DNA of 64,000 bases from CS3-C152 sp964347025. GTDB taxonomy: Archaea; Aenigmatarchaeota; Aenigmatarchaeia; QMZP01; QMZT01. The translations under genes and the position numbers were made by a program. The stretch covers positions 4,236-68,235 of the forward strand of contig CAYFWU010000004.1 of the NCBI GenBank assembly GCA_964347025.1. Reading direction: 5' to 3'. Below, in pieces: positions 48,315 to 57,505 of this stretch (position 1 is its first letter; each line of letters begins with the position of its first letter). Under the pieces are notes generated by a model. The model saw only the letters and a program-made list of their open reading frames with translations. It did no database searches and was not told the DNA's origin.

Positions 48315-50303
48315 TTAAACCTTTTGCACGTAACCCGGATTCGGCTCGAAAAGAAGGCCTTCTCTCTTTAGTTTCTCTATTATATCATCAACCTCCTCCA
48401 CCCCTTCTTTCCTAGCGAGTTTCTGGATCTCGGAGATAGAAATCTCCTTGGTCTTCTCAGACAGGTCGTTTATTATGTCCATTACCATCCGGATTCTCGA
48501 CCTCTCGCTGGAGCTCACCGATGCCCCTTCCGCTCTGTCTATGTCTATCTGACCAGTTTCTGTATCGAATCCCAGCTGTGTAAGTGAGAACCTCATCAAC
48601 CTGATCGCTCGCTGCGCGTCCTCCTTCCTTATCTCATTGTTTAACTGTATTCGGGCGGAGGCCTCTGCCAGACGGATGAGCGCCTCGAACTGACGGAGCG
48701 TGATAGGGATCGGACCGGCTCCACCCTCTGCTCGTTTTCTCATGTTTATGTAGAACCTTCTCATAATCTTCCCCGCCTCAGGCGTTAGGGTTGGCTCGCA
48801 ATTCTGTTTGGTGTAAGCTATGTACTTCCTTATCAGTTCCTGATTTATCTTTGGTTTTGACCCTTCGAAATCTTCTTCCCTTGTCTTCAGAACGTGATCA
48901 ACTATTTTCTTGTCCATCTCCGCCTGGGGGACGTCCCTCAGAGCGAACTTCAAATCAAACCTCGTGAGCAGGGTATCGGGGATGGTTATCTGCTTCGCTA
49001 TTGGCATGTAAGGATCGAACCTTGAAAACTTCGGGTTACCTCCTGCGAGAACAGAGGTCTGAGCAGGCAAGGTCGCAACGATAGAGGCCTTTGCGATAGA
49101 AATACTCCCCTGCTCGAGCGCCTCGTGCATTGCTATCTGATCGTCCGATGTCATCTTCTCAAACTCGTCTATTGCGAGCAACCCCTTGTTCGTTAACACC
49201 AACGCTCCTGCTTCCAGAACCCATCCTCCCATGAACTGCTCATCCTTCGTAACGGTTGCCGTCAATCCTGCTCCTGTCACTCCCTTCCCGCTCACGTACT
49301 TCCCTCTAGGAACGATCTGCGGAACGAGTTTCATGAGCTGGGATTTCCCCGAAGAGGGATCCCCTATCAATAGTATGTGTACATCTCCTCGGAAGTGCGT
49401 CCCGTCCTTCAACGTCCTATGAACGCCTCCGAACAACTGGAGGATTATGGATTCCTTTATTTCCTTCATCCCGTAGAGCGATGGAGCGAGGGAATCAACA
49501 AGTTTATCATAAATTAACGGATCTTTCGTCATCTTTTTTATCTCCTTCTCGTCCTCTTTGGTTATTTCCAGGTGTTGCAAACCTATCTCCACAGGTTCAA
49601 CAAAATTTGAGTCAAGATAAAAATCCAGTTTGACTGAAAAATATTTTCCTTTTGGGATCTCCCTCAGAATTCCCGTGATCTTTATCCTGTTCCCTGGATC
49701 CGTTAATCTCCTTCCTTCAGGCGAAACCAGATCCTCTGTAAGCAGGATGTTCAGCTGGGAAGGTCTCTCTCCCTCTGTCAGTTCGAACGGTTCATCTATC
49801 GTTATCCACCTTGTATCAATCATTTTCCTGTCAACCTGCTTCAGTCCCTGCTTATTCCCGCAATTCGTACACTGCATTGGCTTAAAAATAACATTGGTTT
49901 TCCTTGGCTGCACTATCTTCTCGTTGCAATCAGGACATTCCCATATGGTTTCTATAATTTCCGGGCGTATCTCACTGGCCCTCCTTACAACCCCTTCCAC
50001 ACAGCTGAATTTTCCGATATGCCTCGATCTCAGATCCCTTATGTTGGTCAGGTCAATCCCCTTAACCTTCAGTTTCACGGGATTCGGGAGCTCGATCTGA
50101 TCCAACGACTCATACGCTATGCCAAAAAACCTTTCAGGGTCCTTCAAGAGAAGATCGGACAGATCAGGATCATAAAGTTTTGAGAATTCAATCACCAAGG
50201 GTCTCCCCTCATTGGAGGCCTTCATGAGCTCTTTCTTATACACCTTCTCCAGGAATTCATTGAATTTCGCCACCAACTCCTCATGCTTATGCTTTTTCGC
50301 CAT
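48315..50303 (-). CDS. mcm: Replicative DNA helicase MCM
   Basis: Hexameric replicative helicase of 662 residues. N-terminal DNA-binding domain with zinc site CPDCNEKI...CTNCG; AAA+ domain with Walker A GDPSSGKSQLM, Walker B LLAIDEFEKM, sensor and arginine-finger TLLTRFDLKFALRD; C-terminal winged helix ending near residue 662. All motifs are intact, with no intein. Origin-firing and GINS genes are not adjacent. It unwinds DNA at replication forks. Confidence 0.97.
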   Translation of the reverse strand: MAKKHKHEELVAKFNEFLEKVYKKELMKASNEGRPLVIEFSKLYDPDLSDLLLKDPERFFGIAYESLDQIELPNPVKLKVKGIDLTNIRDLRSRHIGKFSCVEGVVRRASEIRPEIIETIWECPDCNEKIVQPRKTNVIFKPMQCTNCGNKQGLKQVDRKMIDTRWITIDEPFELTEGERPSQLNILLTEDLVSPEGRRLTDPGNRIKITGILREIPKGKYFSVKLDFYLDSNFVEPVEIGLQHLEITKEDEKEIKKMTKDPLIYDKLVDSLAPSLYGMKEIKESIILQLFGGVHRTLKDGTHFRGDVHILLIGDPSSGKSQLMKLVPQIVPRGKYVSGKGVTGAGLTATVTKDEQFMGGWVLEAGALVLTNKGLLAIDEFEKMTSDDQIAMHEALEQGSISIAKASIVATLPAQTSVLAGGNPKFSRFDPYMPIAKQITIPDTLLTRFDLKFALRDVPQAEMDKKIVDHVLKTREEDFEGSKPKINQELIRKYIAYTKQNCEPTLTPEAGKIMRRFYINMRKRAEGGAGPIPITLRQFEALIRLAEASARIQLNNEIRKEDAQRAIRLMRFSLTQLGFDTETGQIDIDRAEGASVSSSERSRIRMVMDIINDLSEKTKEISISEIQKLARKEGVEEVDDIIEKLKREGLLFEPNPGYVQKV

Positions 50304-50386
50304 ACTTTCCCTTCCAACCTTTAGATTTAAAAAGCGAGTAATAAAAAATTGGAACCAAGCTTAAAATTCTTTTTGGTTTAAGATGA

Positions 50387-51166
50387 TCAGTAATAATACA
50401 TCTGATCCTTGTCCGATTTAGGGCTTATTACGATCTTCTTGACCGATAGACCGCCATCATCAGTTCTTTCAGCCTTTATCTTCCAGTTCCATGGCTTTTC
50501 TTTCAGAAGATGATCGCACTTTATGCCGATGTCAGCAAACATAGGGATTTTGTTCCTGATGCAGTCCATAGCGAATGTTGTGTCATCCCAGATAGGGGCA
50601 TTCAGCTCGTTCCTGAATTTTATCCTTTGCAGGACACTCCTGTGGATTAACAAACACCCTGTCCCGTTCAGACCGACTCTCACCAATCTTGGGGTTTTCA
50701 TTTCCTCCTCTGTCAGTGGCCTGACCAGATTATCCTCTTCAAAGGTATCCTCGTTCGCAGGGACCCTTATGACAGAGATAGGTTTCCCTTCGGGAGTGAT
50801 GTTGTAGTAAACACCCGATACCACCTTCTTTTGGTGTTTGAGAAGGTCTTCAAGCACGGTTTTAGGAGGAATTACATCCTGATCCGCGCAATACATGTAA
50901 TCGTAACATCCCTTGATAACTTTCTCCCTTATCATGTTCCTGCATTTAACGAGCCTGACCCTGGGATCATCAATGAACTCGATCCTCTCCACGGGAATCC
51001 CCATTCCCTTGACTTTATTAAAAAACCTATCCTCCTTTGAATTGTCCACCAGGAAGATATCATAGCTCGGATACGTTAGGTTACGAATACTTTCAATGAA
51101 GCGATCAAAACAGTATTCCATCAGATCCGTTACAGGGGCGCCAACCAGTATTTTCGGATGCTTCAT
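50387..51166 (-). CDS. Glycosyltransferase-like protein, GT-A fold
   Basis: Protein of 259 residues with a GT2-like pattern: ILVGAPVTDLMEYCFDRFIE, YDIFLVDNSKEDRFF, and YMYCADQDVIPPKTVLEDLL with a DxD-type metal site (ADQD). The C-terminal KPWNWKI segment resembles 'family 2' glycosyltransferases that decorate cell-surface glycans. Acceptor and donor unknown. Confidence 0.7.
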   Translation of the reverse strand: MKHPKILVGAPVTDLMEYCFDRFIESIRNLTYPSYDIFLVDNSKEDRFFNKVKGMGIPVERIEFIDDPRVRLVKCRNMIREKVIKGCYDYMYCADQDVIPPKTVLEDLLKHQKKVVSGVYYNITPEGKPISVIRVPANEDTFEEDNLVRPLTEEEMKTPRLVRVGLNGTGCLLIHRSVLQRIKFRNELNAPIWDDTTFAMDCIRNKIPMFADIGIKCDHLLKEKPWNWKIKAERTDDGGLSVKKIVISPKSDKDQMYYY

Positions 51167-51199
51167 ACCTATAATTTTTAATTTAATTTAAAAAACAAA

Positions 51200-51335
51200 T
51201 GGGCCGGGCAGGATTCCCAACGACCTTTTGGGTGGCGAGCCTTTTTTGACTCGCGGAAGCGTCTGGAAAAGGTTCGCATTGAACCTGCGACCTTCGCGTT
51301 GTAAGCGCGACGTCATACCACTAGACCACCGGCCC
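51200..51335 (-). tRNA. tRNA-Val(TAC) with a 64-base T-loop intron
   Basis: Acceptor GGGCCGG/CCGGCCC, D-arm GTCTAGTGGTATGAC, anticodon stem TCGCG/CGCGA with loop CTTACAA (anticodon TAC), T-stem GCAGG/CCTGC, discriminator A. The T-loop is broken: the best split is exon 51335-51278 (ending TTCAAT), intron 51277-51214, exon 51213-51200. Bulge-helix-bulge pairing TTCA/TGGG with bulges ATG and AAT supports position 59/60, though repeated A/T bases allow 58/59. Mature length 72. Confidence 0.88.
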
Positions 51336-51536
51336 GGCTTATTCTAATTTGTTTCAATGTATTTATTAATTTTCAGAACCGGTAAAACTTTGAATTTTCA
51401 ACAATTTTTGGCCATTTTCCGGCAATAAACCGATATGCTGAAACCCAAAAATAAAGTATTTAAGCACGTTCGTACATTATACAATCGAATACAGATTTTT
51501 GCCATCTTAAAACCCTTTGAAAGGAGGGAGGTCTAC

Positions 51537-51572
51537 ATGGCCAAGAAGAAGAAAGCAAAAAAGAAGAAATAA
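51537..51572 (+). CDS. Possible 11-aa polylysine micropeptide
   Basis: MAKKKKAKKKK, preceded by an unusually strong AAGGAGGGAGG at 6-7 base spacing and a TATA-like element near 51455. Too short for coding statistics; the ribosome binding site is the only support. An acidic 18-residue frame follows at 51673. Confidence 0.35.
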   Translation: MAKKKKAKKKK

Positions 51573-51672
51573 TTTAAAGGTTTAAATTAGTCGGCAAATG
51601 GAAAACCGTTTCTTTGTTTGTTTTTGAAAACGCATGGTTGGGAATCCGGAATATGCAAAAGGGAGGTTGTGT

Positions 51673-51729
51673 ATGTTCAGGCTAGAAGAGGATGAAGACT
51701 ATGAAGAAGATGAAGAAGAAGACTTATGA
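51673..51729 (+). CDS. Possible 18-aa acidic micropeptide
   Basis: MFRLEEDEDYEEDEEEDL with GGGAGG nine to ten bases upstream. It has the opposite charge to the 11-residue frame 100 bases upstream. No family; low certainty. Confidence 0.33.
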   Translation: MFRLEEDEDYEEDEEEDL

Positions 51730-51767
51730 TTATCAGTAAATCCTTTATTTTTCATTTTTCTTATTTT

Positions 51768-52358
51768 TTATCCCTTGAAATCCAGACCCATTTTAAACGC
51801 TTTGAGATTCTTTTCCAGCCCTCTCGGGACCACTTCCTTTAAAGATTTCAGAATATGTTTTTTGCTTATAGGGAGCATGTCGTTCGCCAGCGCGACTCCT
51901 ATGCACATCACGTTTCCAAATATCGGGTTTCCTAACTTTTCATAACAAATGTTAGAGGCGTCAACCATTATGATCTTTTTGGCAAAGGGCTCGATCATCT
52001 TCCTTACTTTCTCATTCGAAGGATAGGTCTGTCCGAGAAGGTTGGCATAAACAGGCTTCAGGGGATACGTGTCTACTATGAAATTCGTTCTATCCTTGCC
52101 CCCGTGAAAACATGCTCTCGCCGCCTCAATGGGCTCGAGTCCAAGTATCAAATCCGCGGATGCTCTGGGTATAATGGGAGAATAAACCTTCTTTCCCAAC
52201 CTCAAATGAGTCGGAATTGATCCTCCCCTCTGAGCAAGACCATGAAGCTGGGTTCCCCTCACCTCGTAGCCATCCATGTTCGCCGCCCTTGCGACAATAA
52301 CTGAAGTAACGAGAACTCCTTCTCCTCCCACGCCCGTTAGCAATATATTGTACGTCAT
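51768..52358 (-). CDS. iorB: Indolepyruvate:ferredoxin oxidoreductase, beta subunit
   Basis: Protein of 196 residues of the Por-gamma-like family: NILLTGVGGEGVLVTSVIVA, RGTQLHGLAQRGGSIPTHLR and IVDTYPLKP. With IorA it oxidises aryl-pyruvates from aromatic amino acids, reducing ferredoxin and giving aryl-acetyl-CoA. It overlaps iorA by 4 bases. Confidence 0.94.
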   Translation of the reverse strand: MTYNILLTGVGGEGVLVTSVIVARAANMDGYEVRGTQLHGLAQRGGSIPTHLRLGKKVYSPIIPRASADLILGLEPIEAARACFHGGKDRTNFIVDTYPLKPVYANLLGQTYPSNEKVRKMIEPFAKKIIMVDASNICYEKLGNPIFGNVMCIGVALANDMLPISKKHILKSLKEVVPRGLEKNLKAFKMGLDFKG

Positions 52359-54220
52359 TTCTTCTCCTTTTTGCTCTTTACAATCGGAGCAATGTCTCCT
52401 TTACCTGAGATCTGCATGCATACCCCACACCCCAAGCAGACATCTTCCCTAATGAAGACCCTGTTACCTCTCCTCACCATTGCAGGGCATGCGAATTTCT
52501 TGACCAGTTCTTTACAGTTAACTGATTTTTGATTAACCACCCGGAACTTCGTGAGCGTCCCGCCTTTCGCTCGAACCTCCCTCTTCATAACGAGCCTGCA
52601 AGGAGCTCTTGAAACTATAACGCAAAGTTCATTCTTCTTGGAGAACTCCCTGATCGTGGCCTGCAGGTTTTTCTGATCAAAGGCATTGACTACCCGCACG
52701 TTCTTTATCCCGAAGGAGCGGGCAACGTCTTCTATAAGAACAGGTTTCCTTCGAATGCCCATCCCGTCAATTTCTGTCCCTGGATGCGGTTGGTGACCTG
52801 TCATCGCGGTTATCTCATTATCCATGATCATAACCAGCGGTTTCGTCCCGTGCCTCGCCATGTTCACGAGACCCTGCATACCGTTATGGAAGAACGTGGA
52901 ATCCCCTATGAACACAACAGCCTTCTGTTTGCTTACCTTCTTTATTCCATGGGTCAGGCCAAGACTCGCTCCCATGGATATCATGAAATCCTGCATCTCG
53001 AAGGGCTCGAATATTCCGAGAACATAACAACCAACATCTCCGGCCCAGACAACATCTTCACCCAAAACCTTCTTCACCGCGTAAAAGGTCGATCTGTGGG
53101 GACAACCTGGACAAAAAACAGGTTTTCTAACAGGTAGCTTGATTTTTTTCAAAAGCTGTTCATGTTTCTTGAATTCATGCTTTTTCAATTTTAGGATGGG
53201 AGCAAGGGCATCATAGACAATATCGGGTGTGTATTCTCCAACCCTAGGGAGAATGTCCTTGCCATATATTCGAACGTTTGGATTAACATCCTTCGCGACC
53301 CCACGGACAAAGTTCTCCACCACAGGCTCTAGTTCTTCCACAACTACCACTGTCTTCAGACCCTTCAGGAACTTTGAAACAAACGCCTTCGAAATGGGAT
53401 GAGTAAGGTTCAAGTTCGCAATCTTGACATTCGGAAGCTTCCCGAGCTCTTTGACGTATTGATAGGATACGCCGTTTGCTATTATTCCCATGCTACCTTT
53501 CCCTTCAATTTTATTGAGTTTCATTCCGAATTCCTTCTCAATTTTTTCGAGTTTTTTGTTTAGTTTCGAATGCAGCACTTGCAAATTCGGCCGGATGTTG
53601 TAATATCTCTTCAGATCCTTGACAAACTTTCCTGTTGTCTTTGGCTTTTTTATTTTCCCCAGCTTAACAGTCCCTGCTGAATGCGAGACCATCGTGGTCG
53701 TCCGGAGGACAACGGGAACTTCGTATTTCTCCGAGATCTCGAATGCAAGTTTCGTGAAATCCTTTGCCTCCTGTGTATCAGAAGGCTCTAAACAAGGGAT
53801 CTTCCCCATCCTGTAATAGAAACGAGTGTCCTGCTCTGATTGTGCGCTGCTGTGTCCCAGCGGATCGTCCGCGACCATGATGACGAACCCCGCTCGCACA
53901 CCAGTAAATATCACAGGGAAGAAAGAATCGCTGGCCACGTTAAGACCGAAGTGCTTCATCGCCGTTAGCGACCTCACACCTGACCAGGCAGCTCCAGCAC
54001 ATACCTCCAGCGCGACCTTCTCATTAGTGCTCCATTCAAAATAGAAACTCTTGGTCTCCTGCGCGGCATCAGACAACGTCATGGGAACTTCAGAGCTCGG
54101 AGTTCCCGGATAGCATGCAACAATCCCCACTCCGGCTTCCATAGCCCCCCTCGCGATCGCCTCATTCCCGAGAAGAACAACCCTTTTTCCTTCATTTGCG
54201 AGAACTTCAGGATTTTCCAT
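52355..54220 (-). CDS. iorA: Indolepyruvate:ferredoxin oxidoreductase, alpha subunit
   Basis: Fused ThDP-dependent subunit of 621 residues: N-terminal pyrimidine domain (VACYPGTPSSEVPMTL), CPGCPHRSTFYAVKKVLG, ThDP motif GDSTFFHNGMQGLVNMARHG followed by DNEITAMTGHQPHPG, and a C-terminal ferredoxin-like domain. That domain has FACPAM and CLGCGVCMQIS; two of the usual eight cluster cysteines near NCKEL and after CMQI are missing, so probably one 4Fe-4S cluster rather than two. iorA precedes iorB in one operon. Confidence 0.94.
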   Translation of the reverse strand: MENPEVLANEGKRVVLLGNEAIARGAMEAGVGIVACYPGTPSSEVPMTLSDAAQETKSFYFEWSTNEKVALEVCAGAAWSGVRSLTAMKHFGLNVASDSFFPVIFTGVRAGFVIMVADDPLGHSSAQSEQDTRFYYRMGKIPCLEPSDTQEAKDFTKLAFEISEKYEVPVVLRTTTMVSHSAGTVKLGKIKKPKTTGKFVKDLKRYYNIRPNLQVLHSKLNKKLEKIEKEFGMKLNKIEGKGSMGIIANGVSYQYVKELGKLPNVKIANLNLTHPISKAFVSKFLKGLKTVVVVEELEPVVENFVRGVAKDVNPNVRIYGKDILPRVGEYTPDIVYDALAPILKLKKHEFKKHEQLLKKIKLPVRKPVFCPGCPHRSTFYAVKKVLGEDVVWAGDVGCYVLGIFEPFEMQDFMISMGASLGLTHGIKKVSKQKAVVFIGDSTFFHNGMQGLVNMARHGTKPLVMIMDNEITAMTGHQPHPGTEIDGMGIRRKPVLIEDVARSFGIKNVRVVNAFDQKNLQATIREFSKKNELCVIVSRAPCRLVMKREVRAKGGTLTKFRVVNQKSVNCKELVKKFACPAMVRRGNRVFIREDVCLGCGVCMQISGKGDIAPIVKSKKEKK

Positions 54221-54390
54221 AGAACACCCCGGATATTAATAATTGTCTCCGTTAAATAAATCCTTTTACCTAAACTTTCTTCCTTTTCCAACACCGTGCA
54301 TCATTCTGTAAGGTCCACCCGTGCTTGTCACAAAAGTATTGAAAAAATTGGACATAAGCGACAAAGCCTGGTTGAGGATCTCTGTGTAAA

Positions 54391-55065
54391 TTAAATAAAA
54401 CTTCTTATCAGCACAGGGAAAACCCTGTTCAGTCCATGCCCTACCCATGCCCCGATTATGTTTTTCGTTTTGTCCGTGACCATTGTTAGAAGGATTCCCT
54501 GCGTTATTGTGGAGATCAAAAAAGGCGAAAGGAAATGTTGAGGGTGTATGAGCACGAAACCGAGGATCGATGTAACATACGCTATCTTCCGTTCGGTCTT
54601 TGCAAGCAAATAAATAAACAGAAATCCCCTGAAGAAGAACTCTTCTGTAAATGCTTCAAAGAACATGATGATCCTGTAGGGAAGATCGATGGATGTTGTG
54701 GATATTAGAAAGACTGTAATGATTATAGTGATCACTCCAGCGAGCACGCCATAAACCATACTCTTCCTAAGATTTTCTTTCCTTATGCCCAGGTTCGACA
54801 ATATCGCTTTCAACTTCCACCTTTCCACGTAGAAAATAATGATTATCGGCAGGAAGACGAATAGAATAAACTTCCCTATGGTATATCCGAAGAGAGGAAT
54901 AGCCTGGCTTAGATAGTAGATGAGTGGATAGAAAACAACCATCGTCAGCGAGCATATTATTATCGCCAGGATCGGTTTCAGGTTTTTCCTCCTGTTCTTC
55001 AGGCTATATGCAAGGGGAATTAATAGGACGATCAAGAACGGGGCTATGGGAGAGGTCCAGAACAT
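54391..55065 (-). CDS. CPBP-family intramembrane metalloprotease
   Basis: Membrane protein of 224 residues with several helices and the CAAX-protease/bacteriocin-processing motifs FTEEFFFRGFLF (EExxxR), LIHPQHFLSPF (His) and GAWVGHGLNR (His/Asn). The family cleaves prenylated or membrane-bound substrates. Divergent from the pyrimidine-dimer glycosylase-like gene. Confidence 0.85.
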   Translation of the reverse strand: MFWTSPIAPFLIVLLIPLAYSLKNRRKNLKPILAIIICSLTMVVFYPLIYYLSQAIPLFGYTIGKFILFVFLPIIIIFYVERWKLKAILSNLGIRKENLRKSMVYGVLAGVITIIITVFLISTTSIDLPYRIIMFFEAFTEEFFFRGFLFIYLLAKTERKIAYVTSILGFVLIHPQHFLSPFLISTITQGILLTMVTDKTKNIIGAWVGHGLNRVFPVLIRSFI

Positions 55066-55105
55066 ATTTTATATTGTGGTAAAGCATAATTTATTTGTGA
55101 TTTCT

Positions 55106-55435
55106 ATGAGGGTTTGGGACATACCTCCGGATAAGCTGTGCAGAAATCATCTGCTTGGCGAGCACAGGGAAATACATGCAATCTGGTCCATACTTACCAA
55201 GAGTAAGAAGGGATATTCCAGGCACCCGGAGACCCTTAGGTGGATAGGGAAACTGAAAGCACTGTATGCAAGGCATGAAAAACTGGCGAGGGAGATGTGC
55301 AAGCGGGGGTATGAGCATAGAAGCTGTCTTGACCAATCCCTGGCAAGGGGAAAGGGAAAACAGGAAAGGTTTATCAATTCTGCCGGAGAACAGATTAAAA
55401 TCCTTAGTAATAAAAAATGCGGCTGCAGGGTCTAG
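55106..55435 (+). CDS. Pyrimidine-dimer DNA glycosylase-like protein (DenV family)
   Basis: Protein of 109 residues: MRVWDIPPDKLCRNHLLGEH and REIHAIWSILTKSKKGYSRH then PETLRWIGKLKALYARH. This matches the short bacterial/archaeal members of the T4 endonuclease V (Pyr_excise) family, which excise UV dimers. The shorter C-terminus is Lys/Gly-rich. Start at 55106 gives the conserved MRVW. Converges on tspO with a 4-base overlap. Confidence 0.75.
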   Translation: MRVWDIPPDKLCRNHLLGEHREIHAIWSILTKSKKGYSRHPETLRWIGKLKALYARHEKLAREMCKRGYEHRSCLDQSLARGKGKQERFINSAGEQIKILSNKKCGCRV

Positions 55436-55911
55436 ATGTTCAGCACCCAAATACTGTAATTAAGCAAAGCCGCCACACTCACCCACAATATGTAGGGAAC
55501 GAGAAGGAGACCCGCCTTTCTCGATATCCTGTAAAATAATATGATGTTTACAAGAATTGCTATCCACAGGAAAATGATCTCAATAAAAGCGAAAAAGGGA
55601 TTTTGCAGCCCGAAGAAAAGGACAGACCACATAACGTTCAATACCAATTGAATGCCAAAAACAGATATCGCTAGTTTTACATCTTTCTTCTCAGGACCCC
55701 TGTCCCAAATAAGATACAAGGAAATACCCATGAGCAGGAACAGGGTTGTCCAGACAGGGGCGAAAACCCAGTTGGGAGGCGTGAAATCAGGTTTCTGTAT
55801 CGAAGCGTACCATGTAGCTATGGAGGGGGTGGTAAAGACCGATCCTATCACTGCGGCAATCTGGCATATAATGATGGCAGCTATGAGCTTGACAATTTTA
55901 TTTTTATTCAT
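55432..55911 (-). CDS. tspO: TspO/MBR family membrane protein
   Basis: Five-helix membrane protein of 159 residues with the tryptophan-rich sensory protein pattern: YASIQKPDFTPPNWVFAPVW then TTLFLLMGISLYLIWDRG, and LNVMWSVLFFGLQNPFFAFI. TspO proteins bind porphyrins and cholesterol-like ligands and affect oxidative-stress responses. Ligand here unknown. Followed 5 bases after the ZIP gene on the same strand. Confidence 0.92.
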   Translation of the reverse strand: MNKNKIVKLIAAIIICQIAAVIGSVFTTPSIATWYASIQKPDFTPPNWVFAPVWTTLFLLMGISLYLIWDRGPEKKDVKLAISVFGIQLVLNVMWSVLFFGLQNPFFAFIEIIFLWIAILVNIILFYRISRKAGLLLVPYILWVSVAALLNYSIWVLNI

Positions 55912-55916
55912 TCTCT

Positions 55917-56663
55917 CTATCCTCCAAGTAAGATCTTAATCACCAACAGGAACACTATACCTATTATAAAGAAAACAAAAGATAAAAACGATCTCTTCAT
56001 GTTCTCTTCCTTATGAAGCTCGGGTATTAAATCAGAGGAAGCGATGTAGATGAAGCCGCCTGCAGCGAACGGCAAAAGGAATGCAATCGATTCCGGGGTG
56101 TACAAAAGGAAGAATCCCACGAACCCTCCGATTATGCATGTGATCTGGGCAAGGAAGTTGAAACCGAGGGCTCGAACCTTCTCAAACCCCCCATAAACCA
56201 AAACCCCGAAATCTCCGAGTTCCTGGGGTATCTCGTGAAGTATTATTACCAGAGTGGTGATCCAGCCGAATGCAACACTCACCATGAAGCTTGCCGCAAT
56301 CACGACTCCATCAATGAAGTTGTGTATCCCATCTCCGATCAGTACGAGGTGCGTAAAGGGATGGACATCACACTTTCCCTCGTGACAGTGTCTCCAGTGA
56401 AGAACCCTTTCCATCAAGAAGAATATTATAAAACCTATGAGAAGATAGATGAAGGACGTCATAACTTCCATTTCAACAAGCGATTCCGCTATCAAATGAA
56501 AGAAAGCTCCGCTCAGCAGAGCGCCCGCGGAAAAAGCAACGAGTATTATCAGTATACTTTCCAGGGATTTTTCCCTCATCCACAGCGTTAAAACACCTAT
56601 AAGGCCTATGAAGCTGTTTACCACGGTCGCCAACAGTATGAACAAAAAAGTTTCAGGACCCAT
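55917..56663 (-). CDS. ZIP-family metal transporter
   Basis: Transporter of 248 residues with about eight helices and the metal-binding helix motifs GDGIHNFIDGVVIAASF and LHEIPQELGDFGVL, typical of ZIP family divalent-metal importers (Zn, Fe, Mn). A short His/Cys loop (HWRHCHEGKCDVHPF) precedes the metal helices. Next to tspO and near a regulator and Cys-rich peptide, suggesting a local metal theme. Confidence 0.9.
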   Translation of the reverse strand: MGPETFLFILLATVVNSFIGLIGVLTLWMREKSLESILIILVAFSAGALLSGAFFHLIAESLVEMEVMTSFIYLLIGFIIFFLMERVLHWRHCHEGKCDVHPFTHLVLIGDGIHNFIDGVVIAASFMVSVAFGWITTLVIILHEIPQELGDFGVLVYGGFEKVRALGFNFLAQITCIIGGFVGFFLLYTPESIAFLLPFAAGGFIYIASSDLIPELHKEENMKRSFLSFVFFIIGIVFLLVIKILLGG

Positions 56664-56704
56664 AAACCAATAATTGCCCTCTGGGATTTAAATTAATTTA
56701 AAAA

Positions 56705-56716
56705 ATGCGCCGACCG
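56705..56716. repeat. 12-bp copy of the tRNA-Gly 3' end (repeat 1)
   Basis: ATGCGCCGACCG, exactly the sequence at the 3' end of tRNA-Gly at 58298-58309, read on the plus strand. Its presence 1.6 kb away, with a second partial copy between, suggests an integration-site scar. Confidence 0.45.
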
Positions 56717-56733
56717 TTCGTAAAGAAGGAATA

Positions 56734-56997
56734 TTACCTTGAGCACATATCTTCAACTATATGTAGCTCAGATTTTAGACCTGACCTCTTGTTCATTTCG
56801 TCAAACGCTGCCTGCAATCCCTCAAGATTTTCGGTCTTCCAAGAACACCACATCAACTTCTTATCGTTTTCAATCCAGGCTCCAAGTAGTTTTGCAACTC
56901 CCTTAGATTTCACATCTTCTGCAAATTTTAAGGCCTGCGTGATCAAAAACTCTTTTGGAATATCTCTTTCCCAAGTGTTTGTTCCCATAACTATCAT
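56734..56997 (-). CDS. Small conserved protein, unknown
   Basis: Protein of 87 residues, MIVMGTNTWERDIPKEFLITQALKF..., with LMWCSWKTENLEGLQAAFDE and a Cys near the C-terminus. The pattern suggests a ferredoxin-like alpha/beta dimeric domain such as those with DUF names, but I do not recognise it. GGGAGGTG at 8 bases supports the ATG at 56997. Confidence 0.6.
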   Translation of the reverse strand: MIVMGTNTWERDIPKEFLITQALKFAEDVKSKGVAKLLGAWIENDKKLMWCSWKTENLEGLQAAFDEMNKRSGLKSELHIVEDMCSR

Positions 56998-57039
56998 TTT
57001 TTTCACCTCCCTACCTTATAATTATGAAATCCAGAAACT

Positions 57040-57246
57040 TTACACTTTTGCTTCACGACTTCTGATCTTCCTGATCGCCGAAACCAGGATCGCGAATGCC
57101 ACCCAAGCAATTATAATCGGCCAGAATGGGAAATTAAATGTCCACCACCCGGCGTCGTTCCCGAGCCAGACAATCGCACCAACCAAAACAACAAAGGCAA
57201 TCACACCCCAGAAGATCGCGTCATCCCTTTCTTTCGGAGTTACCAT
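57040..57246 (-). CDS. Small two-span membrane protein
   Basis: Protein of 68 residues: a charged N-terminus (MVTPKERDDAIFWGV), two transmembrane helices separated by GNDAGWWTFNFPFWP, and a basic tail. It resembles 'DUF2892/2TM'-type proteins only in outline. Between the 87-residue protein and the Cys-rich peptide on the same strand. Confidence 0.6.
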   Translation of the reverse strand: MVTPKERDDAIFWGVIAFVVLVGAIVWLGNDAGWWTFNFPFWPIIIAWVAFAILVSAIRKIRSREAKV

Positions 57247-57302
57247 TCATCCACCCCTTAATTAATCTTGATAGTAGATTTAATGTATAATAAAAGATGC
57301 CG

Positions 57303-57443
57303 TTACTTACAGCATCCCTTCATGAACCCTCCGCACATCTCCTTACCTTCTTCCGTGCATTCCACGCTGAATCCCCTTTCTCCGCACTTAATTATTGCAA
57401 CTTCCTTTCCGTCACATACGATTTTGCATTCTTTGCATTCCAT
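57303..57443 (-). CDS. Cys-rich peptide (46 aa), metallothionein-like
   Basis: Frame MECKECKIVCDGKEVAIIKC, then GERGFSVECTEEGKEMCGGF and MKGCCK. Eight cysteines in 46 residues (positions 3, 6, 10, 20, 29, 37, 44, 45) imply metal binding. GGAGG precedes the ATG. The promoter region shared with the PadR-type gene contains three TATCGG palindromes, and the regulator itself is Cys-rich at both ends, so a metal- or redox-controlled pair is likely. Confidence 0.75.
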   Translation of the reverse strand: MECKECKIVCDGKEVAIIKCGERGFSVECTEEGKEMCGGFMKGCCK

Positions 57444-57458
57444 TTTACCCACCTCCTT

Positions 57459-57478
57459 AATATCGGTCACCCGATATT
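57459..57478. promoter_or_regulatory. TATCGG-type operator 1
   Basis: Perfect palindrome AATATCGG-TCAC-CCGATATT beside the leader of the Cys-rich peptide gene, about 16 bases upstream of its ATG and close to the ribosome binding site. Confidence 0.75.
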
Positions 57479-57505
57479 ATATAAAACACCACTGATATAT
57501 AAAGT

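Noticed and set aside
54266..54448. Small minus-strand frame of up to 60 codons upstream of iorA
   Set aside because: No ribosome binding site, overlaps the CPBP gene's 3' end, and no recognisable composition; kept out of the annotation.
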